Assembly: GCA_014706295.1 (NCBI GenBank)
Contig: JACSVZ010000007.1
Coordinates: 33,095,875 to 33,159,874, forward strand
Reading direction: 5' to 3'
Origin: Lycocorax pyrrhopterus obiensis
Lineage: Eukaryota; Chordata; Aves; Passeriformes; Paradisaeidae
DNA length: 64,000 nucleotides
Part shown: positions 1-13,700 of the stretch, in pieces
How the letters are laid out: each line of letters begins with the position of its first letter
Numbering within the stretch: the stretch's first letter is position 1
Made by a program: the position numbers and the translations under genes
The notes under the pieces: model-generated
Seen by the model: only the letters and a program-made list of their open reading frames with translations
Told to the model about the DNA's origin: nothing
Database searches by the model: none

Positions 1-3000
1 AACCTGATTACAGGGAAACTGTTAAAACAGACAATGCTACCCAAAAAGAATCACTTGCCCCTGCATTAATCTTCAAGCTGCTTTATATTAGGAAAAAAAG
101 ACACAATTAAAAGTGCTGTTTAAAAGTCATGTTATCAAACAATGATACTGAAATTTATCTTGTCATGGCTAAGTTAAACGGAAACACTCACCTTTTCCTT
201 CTCTAGGTTCAGCTGTACTTACCAGAAGACAGAAAGAAAAATAGCCATCCCCCGTTTATTTTTTAAGTGTTAAAAGATAAAAGTAAATAGATTGAGTAAC
301 ATCATAATTTAAAAGGCAGGGCTACTGTTCATATTCAGGTTAAATACAATTGCTTTTAGATTAGCTTATATATGTTTTTGTTCTAGTAGCATCTGTTATT
401 TTGTTGTAACTGATCTCTATGGCAACTTGAAAAAGTTTTAATGCTGTCTGAGAAGACTGAAAAAGTGTACAGATTGTAAAGATTTTATATAAATTGTAAG
501 ATTTTGGTTTAATATTTATAATAGAAAAATATTAAAATTTCATTTCATGCCTCTGATTTTGTATCTCAGAGAAATCTATACAGCCTATATTCATCTTCCT
601 TTACTGTCATCTGAGACCGTTCTGCAGCATTAACCTAGTACTAGTCTCTAGACCAGCTTCACCTTCTCTGAGCCTTGGAACGGTACCTGGGAAAACTTAG
701 GAAGCTAGGTATTTGCAGATTATTTGTTTGGTATTTTAGTGGCTGACACAGCACAGACACTGTTTTGCTACTCGCTATTTCAAGTACTACAAAGCACAAG
801 TCTTTATTATCACAGTCTCTCACTTTTGTTAAGAATGCTGTTTGAAAAGACTTCACAGCACAATAGCCAAGCTTAAGCAGGGCTTCTGTTGCATCTGCTA
901 ATGCTGCCTATTGCACAGGCAGCACTGTAGCACCCTGAACACTCACTATTCTTCACCTTCTAGTTAACGTCAAAATACCATATCCTAAATTTGTTTTTTT
1001 ATGGGGAAATGGACATTTATTCAGTTATCTACAATCATGTGAGGGAAGACAACAAGACATGAAACTCCTATTTATATGGCAAATCCGCTCTACAGTCTTA
1101 CACAAAACAAGTTGTGGTTGTCTTTGTAATTATAGAAAGTAATAAAAAGAAAACTTGAGCAGTAATTGGAATATATTTCCTTAGTTTACATAAAGACAAA
1201 AGCAGTGATCATATAGATCACTATGCTTTTTAATTTTTTTTTCTAAGATAAAATGTAACTGAGATTCCTTAGTAATCCCGAACAAATTCCTTAGACAAAA
1301 TCCCAGACTTGTGACATACCTTGCCTGTTAAAATTTGCCTAGAAAGTTATCTATAGCCTTCTCCATTTTAGTCAAAATATATGTTATTTTCATTACCATA
1401 AAAAGTAAGTTTCATCACTGTTGTAAATCACCAGCAGGAATTCTTTCTTACAAACAAAGGAGGAACATATGATAGTGGATCCAAATCACAATACACAGAT
1501 GATGCAAGTAATTTCAAATACAGTACTTTATTCCTCAGTGTTTACAGCTGTTAACAAAAGTATCTCTCTCAATTCCTGAAAAAAATCCCCAACCTTTTTT
1601 TTCAGTTCTTCAGCACACAAAACAATATTAATTTAGGTATTCACTAAGTGCGAATAAACACAAAAATGTTCACAAACATATATATGAAAATCTTTTACTT
1701 ACAACAGAATTTTTGAAAATACTTATTTTTTCAAGACAAAACTTGAGGTTTAAATCAATTACTATCACGGTGTTATTGCATTGTTTGAGAAATTAAAAGC
1801 ATACATTCTGACAAGAGGACAGCAGAGGATACCTCCATGGAATATGGTGGTGCTTACTGTAGTTTTCAACTACTGGCTTCACATTTTGAAATTATTTTAA
1901 AAAAACCTGAAATGGCCAGATTAAAATAGAAAATCTCCAGCCTATTTATATTTCCATATTTTACATGGTCTACATAGATATAATTGAAATATGATACTGA
2001 AATAATTTAACTGTTAGAATTCAAGTGGGCATGTACCTGCTTCACTTGATGATTTACTTCATTCAGACTGTCCTGCCTACTACAAACAGGATGGACTGAT
2101 GAGTGTAAAAACACCAAGGCACATCCATATTTGTAGTTAAAATCCAACTAAACTGGTGCAACCTTGCATCCTAAGACTAATGAAACCTTTAAGCATAGAT
2201 ATAAGCAGTTTGTTTTTCCAAGTGTATTTCCTTGATGAAGTCACATGCTTGACTGCTGATGTACTTGTAGCAAAAAGTAACATTGGGATGAGCAAACAGA
2301 ATTTAATCTTAAGGCTTTGGTTGTTAAAAAACTACTCTCTATTCCTTTGCTGACCAACACTTCACTCCAAGGCCAGCAGTCTCATTTGGTATGTCATCAG
2401 TTTGTGAGCTATTCCAGAGCATTAGGCAAAAATGAAGCTCAGAGTCAAGAGAACCAGTACTGTGCTCCCACGTGACCCATGATGGTCTTTCCATAAAGAC
2501 TGCAGAGGCTGCCAAGGGCTTAAGCCAGTAAGGAGCATAGAAAGCATTTGGCAAAGGAACTATAGTGTTAGCAGTTGGGTGACATTAAGCCATTATTGTA
2601 AAAGTTAACATCCCAGCTAACATATTCTAGCAAGGAAAACTTCTGCCTCTTTTTGTCAGGCACCTGCTGGGACCCTAAAGCCTGGGTAAAGCCATATCTA
2701 TTGCATCAGAAGCAGCATTCTCAAGCAAACTGATGAGAGAGGAAATAACAGGAGAAAAACTTTTGAAAGATAATGATTTGATTTGGAGCAGAGCTTTACA
2801 CTCATGCATGAAGTTGCCAGTGAAACAGGACATGATACATATGTTTATGAAAGTAAACATCTTTAAAGTATACCAATGAACACCAATAGGAAATTCGTGC
2901 AGAAAGAACTTGCAACTGAGGAACATAAATCCAAAATCAAATCCTAAAGTTCAACCTACAGTTGAGCCTACAGTTACAAGTGCTTCAAGTCTGCTGTGCT

Positions 3001-4135
3001 AATTAATCATCAGACACAGCAGGTTAATCAGATACCTTCCTGAATCTCTGCAGTAACCTGACCCTGATAAATACTGTCATGACTACATATCAGGCATCAT
3101 CCCCTGTTCCACCTCTGTTCTCAGGAGCAGCCTTACAACATGGGAGATCTAAAAGATACTGGGCAGCAGAAACTGACTTCTTTAAGTTACAGCTCTAAAT
3201 TTAATGCCTATCTACATATATTTACACAGCCATGATGGTATGACAGCTAACTTCTGTCTCTACTACTGTAGCTACTCCTTCTTCTAGAGTAACAGTGTAT
3301 GTGCGGGAGAAGGCACCATGTCAAGACAGGGATTCTTTTAGGTTGGCAGAGTAAGAGAGAGAGAAATGACTGAGAAAAGGCAACTGCTGTATGAGGTGTC
3401 TTATTAGCTAACTAACGTATCAACTAGGCAGTTGGTGATTCCCAAACACAGAGCAGGCAGGGGAGAAGAGGAAAATTAAAAAAAAAAAAAACGGGGGAAG
3501 AAGAAAAGGTGAGAAGAAATGCCATGTTCTTCTTCAGGAAGCTCAGCTTATTCAAACTTTGTGTCTCAAAGCTGATACACAAGGTTATATACATGAATTC
3601 TTACAGACATGATGGCTGCAGGTTTTCTGCCCAATCTGATCTTAAATTTTTTTATGAAATACCAATAACGGAAAACAAGTAAAATGAAAATAAGACACTA
3701 TCCAAACTCACTATGATTATGAGTTTACAGTACATGCTCTGACCTTTAAAGAGTGTCTGATACATTATCAACACAAAAAACAACCTGATTTGATTAACTT
3801 GTGTAAAGTATTAATTCACAGCGTTACTTTAATGTGAAGTTCTGCAAGAATAACTGAATCTAATTGAATAATTTTGGCCAAAGCCTTAAGGATTTTAACA
3901 TTTGAAAATAAAATTCATTTAAGTGTCCCACATGAAAACTATGAATGAAGAACAACAAGATGAAGAGAACAAGCCTAAAAGCAGCATTCTTGAGTCTTTT
4001 AAAAGTGGTTTCATCTAGTTCTTAGGCCTACTTTGTTTTTTCTACACAACATTTTGGAGCAGGAGAGTAGACACGCAACATGCAATAATTAGAGAGGTCT
4101 GACCATTAATATATTTATCTCTGTTTAGAAAGGGT
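1..4135 (+). other. Non-coding left flank; probable RASGRP1 3' UTR and/or short intergenic DNA
   Basis: No coding exon is visible on either strand. In human, RASGRP1 lies immediately beyond FAM98B and converges with it, so this stretch is where its 3' UTR should lie. The block at about 400-560 (TTGTAA-rich, ending in several ATTAAA/AATATT words) looks like mRNA 3'-end sequence on the plus strand. An A-tract lies at 3477-3491. The assignment rests on gene order, not on recognised protein sequence. Confidence 0.35.
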
Positions 4136-4141
4136 TTTATT
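4136..4141 (-). terminator. Candidate FAM98B poly(A) signal AATAAA
   Basis: A minus-strand AATAAA (plus strand tttatt) lies about 270 nt downstream of the FAM98B stop codon. It is followed by U-rich sequence. Placement is plausible, but no transcript evidence is available. Confidence 0.5.
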
Positions 4142-4163
4142 CAGTTTTCTGAGACTCATTTTA

Positions 4164-4180
4164 AATAAAACGACAATAAA
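4164..4180 (+). terminator. Two plus-strand AATAAA words facing FAM98B
   Basis: AATAAA occurs at 4164-4169 and 4175-4180 on the plus strand, 23 bases or more from the opposed minus-strand signal. If RASGRP1 lies to the left on the plus strand, as human gene order predicts, these could end its transcript. They could also be chance words in AT-rich DNA. Confidence 0.3.
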
Positions 4181-4407
4181 AAACACCATATAAGCCGTAC
4201 GAAAAACAAGGACTTTAGTCATCAGATTTTAGTATAAAAGTTCTGTTAACTAAAAGAACTCAGTGGTAACATCAGTTGGTCTAATGAAATGATTCATATG
4301 GTCATACTTAATTCTAGCCTAAACCCAAGTCAACATATCTAAATTCCTAATACCAGTAAACACCACCACTATATCTTGCCAGTTACTCTGTTAAGATTTA
4401 CAGTACT

Positions 4408-4782
4408 TTAGTATCTTCGGTATCCTCCCCCTCCTCTTCCACCATATGGATCACCATAGCCTCCCCTGCCACCATAGCCTCCCCTGCCACCTTGGAAGCC
4501 ACCCCCACCCTGGAAACCACCCCCACCCTGGAAACCACCTCCACCCTGGAAACCACCCCCACCCTGGAAGCCACCCCCACCTCTTCCACCACCTCTGAAA
4601 CCTCCACCTCCTCCTCCTCTACCCCCTCCACCCCCCCAGTTACCCCTTCCACCACCACCACCACCTCCCCAGCCACCTCTTCCACCACCTTCCTGTCTTT
4701 TTTGCCATGGGGGCATTTCAGGAGGAGGTGGTTCAATCTCTGTTGGTCTGCCTCCACGGTCAGGGACTCTCCCCATCAGAAC
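4408..4782 (-). CDS. FAM98B: FAM98B coding exon 8, Gly/Arg-rich tail
   Basis: A CCATATAG acceptor leads into VLMGRVPDRGGRP, a proline stretch (EIEPPPPEMPPWQKRQ) and about 90 residues of Gly with Arg, Trp, Phe and Tyr, ending GGYRRY and TAA at 4408-4410. The RGG-type tail is typical of FAM98A/B and of RNA-binding proteins. Five GGGGFQ repeats lie in the tail (see the repeat entry). Confidence 0.97.
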   Translation of the reverse strand, partial: VLMGRVPDRGGRPTEIEPPPPEMPPWQKRQEGGGRGGWGGGGGGGRGNWGGGGGRGGGGGGFRGGGRGGGGFQGGGGFQGGGGFQGGGGFQGGGGFQGGRGGYGGRGGYGDPYGGRGGGGYRRY

Positions 4783-7700
4783 CTATATGGAAAAATTGGT
4801 CATTTTCAGAGTTAAAAAATAATAGTAATAACTTGAAGAGACACAGGATTTTCTCCTGTGGACAGAGAAATGCTGCCTGCTGTTTTCAGGAAATACGGCC
4901 CCTCAGTGCAGTGCATGACAGCAGAATCACTATCTCCTGTCCTTGTAACATCACAACAGAAGTCTGAAAGTGTTCTCATTTTTCACCTCTAAAACAGAAA
5001 TAACTGCAGCTAGCTGGCTCATATTACTTTTGTGAAATTTTTATGAAGAACACTGCACACCTGAAGTATTAGTACTGCCATAAGCAATACACATACTTCA
5101 TATGTAATATATACAAATACAAATATATATTCATATAGAAAAGATTCCTTATGATGTGGCTCTTTTACTTAAATTTCAAAGTTCAAGTTCAAACCTCATC
5201 AGCTGGCAAAAAACAAACTGGCAAATTGATGTGCAATTCTCAAAGAACACCAGTTTTCCTAACACTAGAAACTACGGACACTCAGTACAGAGCTGGAATG
5301 AACAAAATATGCAATAGGCTGCAGTAACACTTCCAAGAAAAGGAAAAAAAAAAGAGATCTTGACTATGGCAGGTATTACTCATTGCACAAAAAGAGAAAC
5401 TATACTGGACAAAGTTACACAAACATTAAGTTGAAGAACAAAGATGTATCCAAGTAGGTCTTTTTGTTGTCGCTTTCAGATTTCCTAAACTTGGTGTGAT
5501 CAATGTTAACATCCCCTGACCAGTCCCAGGCACTCCAACTAAAGTCCTCTCAAGAAAAAAACCCCAACTTTCTCTGAGATCATACAATAATTAAGAAATT
5601 TCAGAGTGTTCAGTATCAAAACATATTAAAGGGTATCTAAATGAGGCAAAAAACATTAGAAAAATCTGTAAACACAGGATCAATAAAAGCAGGCTTAGTC
5701 ACCATTTGAATGGTGAAACTCACGTCACTACTCGCAAGCTTCAGCTTTTATCACACACAAGAAAGCAGCACAATGCTGTTTCATTACTGTAGCCAAACCA
5801 GATAATTTTACTTTGCAGCAAAATGACATTTCCACAGGAACTTTTGTGATTTGTAACACACTGATGAACTAGAGATGCTGGTTTACAAACTTAACAACAC
5901 AATCCTGGTAAGGTAGCCCAGGAACTGATACCACAAATACTGGTATGTATCCTTGAGGTGCGCAGTTCCATTGAACTCGAGAGGTCATTTGCACACACAC
6001 GTACACCCCCCACATTGTTCCCTCTCATCTACACTACTGTTTCATCCTGTTGCATGACTGACGGTCCAGCAAGATTAAAAAAAAGAAGTTTCTGAAATGT
6101 TTACTGGAATACTGCAAACCTTCCTTTCTTAAATGGAAAAAATGACAGTACCAAGCAAAACCAGTGTGATTCTAGAATTACTTTTGGTAGGTCTGTAAAT
6201 TCCCATGTCCCTTTAACACATGCCAGAAACAAAAAGCATACCTTGTTGATAGCACAGGCAGTTTTCTCCCGTGTTGATCCACTACTTGTTCTTATGATCT
6301 TGGACAAATCCTCGCGAGCAGCAAGAAGGTGAGCTAATGTAATGGTCGACTTTGGAGACAACGCGTAGCGCTTGGGCTGATAGATCCGTGCTATTTCATC
6401 TGTTTTTACCTAAAGGATAACACCAAACAGCTTACTTGCCAGGCATCAAACACACCAACAGACTTACAATAAACCACATACTGGTCTCAGTAAGTTTCAC
6501 TTTGAACACAAGGTGTAGCTTCTGAAAATACAGACTATCTTACAAAACATAGTGCCAGTTATCACCAATTCTCGTCCTGTTGGTGGAGCTATTCTACAGA
6601 AAGTGCTGCTGATTATGTATAATTGATGCTGAAACTTAGCACCACTACAAAAGAAACTCCTCTATCCACTGGCATCAAACAGATTCCTTAATGTCTTCCA
6701 ACATGTCTACAGACTAAAACTTAAGGAGTCCATCCTGCTCTCTCAAGACCTTTACATAACCATATTCAACAGACCGCTTCTAAATGTGATGAAAACAGAG
6801 CAGCTTCAAAGTAAGGTAAATTTGTGGAAAAAACCTGAGAATATATCAATGCTGCAAAACACTTACGTAAGCCATGAAAAAGTGAGACTGAGAAGGAGAG
6901 AATATTAGATTTTTTCCAAGCATGCTTTGATGTTTCATTTGTTTAACAAAAAAAGAAAAATAAATATACTTTCTGGGAAAATCTGGAATGATCTTCAGAG
7001 TGAAATAAAACATCTGATATTGGCTAGACCAGACAATAGGTGCTGAACCTTTACAAGACTGTTTTGCTAGGTAATTACTCCATCTTTTGTGAACCCATTT
7101 CAGCCTGCAAACTTATGCCTCTTGGGGACTGAACAAGGTACAAAAAACCAAAAAAACCCCAAAAATGCCACACCATCAAAAGCAGAGAAATGTATCAATA
7201 CCTATTTAATGGTGGGGAAAAAAAGGCAAGCCAACAAATCTTAAAAAGACAACAGTTTGTTTCTTTCTCTAAATTACATCAATGCCAGAACATTTTCAAT
7301 TCTCAAAACCTTCTCAAAGAAGTTATGAACATCCTTCAAGAGAAATAAGGGAAAAAAAAAGACTGAAAATAATATGTAATTTTGAATTAGTGTGTAACTT
7401 GGTTATTTCTGTAACTGCATATATTTCACATCAACAGTCTTTAAAAGACAGGAAAATGAATCATCTGACTACTTTATCATCAAAAATGTCTTTAAACTAT
7501 TGTTCTATTTCAAAAGGGCATTCATTGTTTTTCACATTGTTTGAATGGAACAATAGCAAGTGACAAAGTTTTAGTCTGCTTAAGTTAGTCATCAGTCCCA
7601 TCAACTACATTTTAGAAGCATACTCTAAATCTGAAGATATATAATTGTATTGGTACAGCTGTAAGGAAGTTATACAAGTAGGGACATCTCCTGGCTTCTC

Positions 7701-10700
7701 TAAGCTAAATGCCCCCCTTTTCCTTTCTTGCAGCATAAAAGCATTCACAACCCCTTCAGAAGTTAAATAGTGAGCCATTCCAGCACAGCACAGCAGCACC
7801 TAGACTCATGTCTTCCAGTGATATTTAGTGAACTTCACGAAGTTGATTCTGCATGTGTCAATGACAGATTGTGACACCACAAAGACTGGTGACAATCCAT
7901 ACTTTCAGTAAGCTTTCCAAATTTTAAGATTTATCCATCTTAAGCTTTCTACAGAAACCTCTGGCAGGAAAGCTGATCTTGCGGCTCATGAACAAAAACA
8001 TCTGCCTCCAGCTTCTCACACGTGCCTTCATCAAATTACAAACTTCATGTCTCTTATCTCCCTACTCTACTGGATACAAACAAGATACATTTCCAGCTCA
8101 GAAATACCATGACTGTTTTTTAATATACAAAGTTCTAGGAAATAGTACAAATGAAATTATCAGCATTAAAGCAATACCAGCAGAGCAGATACACAGGAGT
8201 GCTTTGTAATTTTTAGTGACCTGAAGGATTACAAGCAATTGTGTGATTTTCTCACACAAGCTACTACTCAAATAACCTGTTCAACTGAACAGCTGTTCAT
8301 CCAGCAGCACTGAATCCAAGATAGGGGGCACTCCCTGTAACCTCACAGACTTCATGAGCAGTCAGTTTTTACACCCAATCTATGTTAAGGTCCAGTGTTT
8401 GTCTTACTTTTGCATCTGTATGAAAAGTGCTGAAATTCCCTCCTAGTTTACTTCATTGAAGGGTGTCAGATACAGAAAAGAAAACAGGGAGATGGGAACT
8501 TTAAATAAAGTGAGAAACCCCAACAAAGGACGCTAGAATTTCTAATTGTGAAGCTATAAATAGTCACAAAGGATGGACTGTGCCACCTGGTTAAATCCAT
8601 CCCCTTCCTCAATACCTAGGATTTAGATATTACAAATATTTGGATATTTGGGATGAGAAACAGGCTGGAAAAAAGATAACAGTGATTGAAGTTTATTTGT
8701 GTATTTACATGGTATGCATATTCTGTAGGAAGAACTGGGGAACTGTAGCAGACTCCCACCTACAGGAAGCAAAAAATATATCAAGTTTACCTTTGCTCTA
8801 TCAGACCAGCCAAAAGACTGTACAGTCACATCGAGCCTCTTCATTAACATCCGCCGTCGACACTCGTACTCACTGCAAAGAGCATCATTGATTTTTTCCA
8901 ATCGTTCCTGCAGTGTTACAATAAAAAATTCAAACACTCAAATATATAAAGTTATAGAAGTCAATTCAAAGTTAATCCCACTTATCAACTAAGTTGTCTA
9001 TCCCAAGGTGACTACTATAAACTACATAGCATCTATGTAATGCTACAGTAGTATGTACATACAAAATGTTTTGAAAGTGAACAACAGATGAATCAACCCA
9101 AGGTCTGTTTTATAATGTCAATTCTGGAAGTATCTGATTATCATTGTTAGTATTTAGCAACTGAATTTTAGTATTAATATTCAGCAATAGAACAGTGACT
9201 TTAAAAAGGCAAAGTTAAATGAAGCCATAAGCATGTATTTTGACCATCCTGTTAAATACTGAAGAGAAATGGAGAAACTTTTCTTTACCACTTGGTCAGA
9301 GTTCAGAGGTTTTGTTAGCAGTGATTTCCCCACATGGTTATTTTTAACTTTTGAGAGAATGTCCTTTATCTGAAAAAAAACACAAAAATCTCAGAACACA
9401 GATGATATTTAGATTTATTTCAGCACAATTTGTTAAAATCTCATTTTGTTACTTGGAAGATCAAACACAACATGTTTGTTTTAGCAGACTAATGAAAACA
9501 GATACACATCTTCCAGTTTATGATCCACTATAAAAAGATTTCCTGAATACTTTCATAAGATGACCAGCCTCTATACAAAAATATTTTATGGCACATCACT
9601 TCTCTTCCCATCAATAGAACAATATTTATATAGCAAATTTATCAAATGCATACAGAAAGTAAGACTAGTTAAATTACTCATTTTACATATACTCAAGTGT
9701 TGTAACTACAACAACTGGAAGTTCAGAGTTCTGTTGCCAAATGCTACACTGGGCTACAAAAAATATGGTGATGGGTGCTATGAAGAAAGGCAGGAGATAC
9801 GATAGGTATGCAGTCATTCTTTCTCATTAATTTTATTCTAATTCTTCAAGTGGTACAGCTAACACTATGTTTAAAACTTTTGCATTCACTACAAATCAAA
9901 CTCGCTTATACTTCTTCCACCAGTTCTTGCTCTCAATAATCAGAGGTGAAATATGCTCTCTCTGTCTTCCAACCACCACTGCATTCTCCTCTCTCATTAC
10001 AAGAAACCTCTACCTCCTCCTCTTGAGTGAACCTCCTTTGGCAAAGCTCTTCTAAAACCATTACCACAAATGCTCACAACACTTGTGCATAACTTTCCAG
10101 CCAACTGGTTTTTCAGCTGGAGTTGACTGCATGCATATTATTGTTCCTGCAAGTTTTGTACCCAGTCTGATGGAGAGAACTACATCTTCATTCCCTTTAG
10201 TAAACAACCATGGGGAACCAAGCAAAACAAGTAAAACCAGAGTTAATTTTCTTTTATATGTCAAAGGAAGGATTAAGGTGGTGCATGATCTACAGTAAAG
10301 CCTGTAGCTGGGGACAGCCATTAGATACATTTGCAAGGATTGTAAGACTTCATGTGGGCACACAGGCATTCACACTACATTTCTCAGAGAGACATGGTTC
10401 AAAGCTCAGTTCTGAGCTTCACATATTACAGAAATATAATCTCTAGCGATTGCTATGGAAAAAAAATTCCAGAAGTCAGAAATCAAATTCTAGAGCACCC
10501 AGTTCATTGTTAAAAGAAATACTCAGAAAATCAACTCTCATATGTCAGGATTTTTGTAATTATCTCAGGTTTTTTTTTGCATCTATGAAGAAAAAAATCT
10601 CATCTCAAATTTTGTGTGAAAATCAAGGTGTATGTATTTTGTTCTTTCTTTTTACATAACTGCTGGGCAGCAGTCTGGCAGGTTAAAAACACAATATCCC

Positions 10701-13700
10701 AGAAAAAGTCTGAGGTAAATATATTGTGCAGTGAACAAATTAAGGGAAAACAGTGTTTTGACTCTATCAGAAAAGACAGCCTAGTAGTATCTGAAATGTG
10801 GCCATCTAATTACTGTAATATTCCCTGCTGTTATATTCCATTCATATCAAAAGAGGTTACAATAAGGGTGAAGTTCAGTTCCATGTACTGTACTGATCCC
10901 AACACTCCTCTTTCTCTGATAATTCTTGCTTCTCTACAACCTTCATCTTCTTTACAAAAAGCACTCCAGGGCTGTCTGTCTTCTGAATGTAGCCTTTTTT
11001 TTTTACTGAAGCATGTACACAGTGCCTGTCATATTCCACTCCAAAATGCAAATGTACCTAAGCACAAACTATGTTTGAATTTAAATAAATGTCTGAAGAA
11101 TCAAAATCTAAAGTTAATAATCAGCAATAGAATAAGATCAGTATGACAGCAAGATATGAACAGATCAGTAATTAGTACAGAAGAAGGAATGAACAGCAGA
11201 CGAATTAAAAATTCTATTGGGCAAGAGGTGTCTATTCATATACCATTGAGGTCAGAAATATTACCTCAAAGGTTGAAAGGAAGAGAGTCTATCAAAATGA
11301 GACCAGCTGCTGAAACAAAAACCAATACAACAAAATGAAAAATCTTCAACATAATTTACAGTTAAGAGTGTGAAAGAAGATCTGAAAACCAGTGATGCTG
11401 AATACTATCTAGAGGCTAGAAATATTTTAAGTTTGCAAGGACAACCAAGAGGTAAATGCAACACTGGGCTCCACATACAAAAGCCACACATTCTGCCGTC
11501 ACAGGTCGATCAGCGCTGCATACTCCTGATTTTCATGAACTGAAAAGTGAAAGGAAGTTTAGAGAGAACAATTAAGGAAGATAATCAATGAAAATCAGAA
11601 CTAGGAAGAAACAAGAGCAGCTAAATGAAACAATCCTTTATTGACTGAGAAACTGGCCCCAGATTTCTGCAACCTCTTCTTTCCAAGTTAAAGAGAATAC
11701 CGATGTAATTGTTGTCCAGTACAGCTTTACTAATCAATAACAGTTAAGGAGGGATCTCTTCCCTGATGAACTGGTCTATGTTTATGACACACTGTGAAGT
11801 CATATTCAGAACACTGAATCTGCACTTGCTCCTCACTCCCATCAGCAGGGCTCATGGGGAAATTCTACTGCTACAATGGTGAAATAAGATGAGCTGCCTT
11901 ACAGTTGCAGAATACATTGTCCAGCCATGACTGATGAGAGGGGTATGAGCACAAGAACCCTGGCACACAACAGTCTGCCAAAGGACAAGAATACAATGGA
12001 TGTGAGAATCTATGCTATATCCCCTATACCCACACGTAACAGTTGCCCTGGATTGAGAAGGATATGCAATTTAAAAAAGACACCACAACCTAAAAACAAG
12101 CCTGCACATGTAAGTGGGAACAATACTGAAAGCAGTGCCCAAATAGAAGAGCACTGAAAACATACTCAAAGAAACATAAAACAAATTGTAACAGCCAAAT
12201 CATCCTAAAGTTTTTACACAGTCAGGTGTAAAAAGCAAAGCAAATAATTAGAACTAGATGTAGACAAGAATATTTGACTATGTGACATACTGTGTAATCA
12301 ACGACCTTGGTAACACTAAAAATTTATGGGATTGCTTTTGAAGTTCACACACTCTCTAAATATAAAATGAAAACAAATAAAAAACTGTTGGATCTGCTTG
12401 AGACAAAAATATCAACTTCAAAATCTGCTGTAGTTATTCTACTGTTACCAAATGAAATGTATCTTTATGTATTGAACATGACATTTCTCATTTGTTTTGT
12501 AATTTTGTACTACTGAAAAAAAATATAGCTCACATTTCATTACTATGTTCAATATATTTATTAAAAATCCTCATCTTCTGTTGAAACAGATCAGTAATTT
12601 TTACATTTAACACCTTTTGCACAGAAAAACATCACATATGAATGCACCTCCAGGGTTTTTTGAGATTTTGAAAAAACCTGACCTGGGGAGAGGTGTCACT
12701 TTATTAAGTCAGTATCAACACTTTGAGGAAAGAACATTGCCCTAATTAGTCATAAGGTTTACTGTATAGTTGCAGAGAGATCACCTAAAATCTTAAGCAC
12801 AAAATATTTTTAAGCCTCTCTTTCATATACCTGCAGATAAATTCAGTGTTTATCTAACTTTAAGTACATTTTTGTTTGACCCTGATGTCTGGTGAACAGG
12901 AAACTCTTTTGTCTTGTTCCCTGCAGTTACATTAATACTTACTGTCCAGGCACCATGACATCTATAAAATTACTACAGATCAACAGTTAAATGTAACACA
13001 TTAACTTAAATATTAATAAATTCTAGGATGTATACCCAAATATTTAAAAAAAATATTCTTGTAACATTTCACTTAAGGGTTATGTTAGCTCAATTTTGAC
13101 TTAGTTTGTTCGGTAGCCCTTTATAGTTTCTTTTCATTCTACTGATATGTGAAAAGTAGCTGAGTACTTTCCTTAATGTGGGCAAAAAAAGTTCAGAAGT
13201 CTTTTGAATAATATCACATTAAGAGTTTTTTCAAATAAACAGTATTAGAATGTCACTTCGTAATCAGGTGTGAAATTCACACTACCTTGATTGGAAAACA
13301 GCCAGATGTAAGCACTAGTTACAAAGCACAACAGTGGCATAAACTTTTCTGAATCTTTCATCAATGTTCGTTTAGAATTTTTGGAGGTTTTGGCACTAAA
13401 TTTCAGAATGACTCCTAGATTCCCACTTTGTAAATATACTTTACAAGGGAACAGCATCTTAAACAACTGAAAAATTACTATTAGTTTTTCAGTACTATAC
13501 AATAAAATAAAATACACTTAGAGGTAGAAGGCTGTAATACTGTCAATTTATCTCTCACATTTTCACAGTGGCTATGTTGATAACCACTACCCTAGGTAAT
13601 TACAGGAGATGCAAAAGATACTTGCTATGATTGTATATTCAAAGTTTGAGCTACTATAAAACTCATTTTGAATGAAGAAAGCAATCCTGATTTTATACTA

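Larger units (their letters stand above)
4136..4407 (-). other. FAM98B: FAM98B 3' UTR (proximal form)
   Basis: Sequence from the FAM98B stop codon to the first canonical poly(A) signal downstream. It is AT-rich with no open frame. The true 3' end could be farther left, as other minus-strand AATAAA words occur there (for example near 1010-1020 and 1527-1533). Confidence 0.55.

Noticed and set aside
4398..4815. Open frames overlapping the FAM98B tail in other frames and on the plus strand (Val/Glu-rich and Thr/Ser/Pro-rich)
   Set aside because: They come from the 18-bp repeat and Gly codon bias of FAM98B exon 8, which keep all frames open.
10616..11146. A 176-codon plus-strand frame in FAM98B intron 4
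   Set aside because: No recognisable domain, no splice or promoter support, and composition like translated non-coding DNA. It is the longest of many chance frames.
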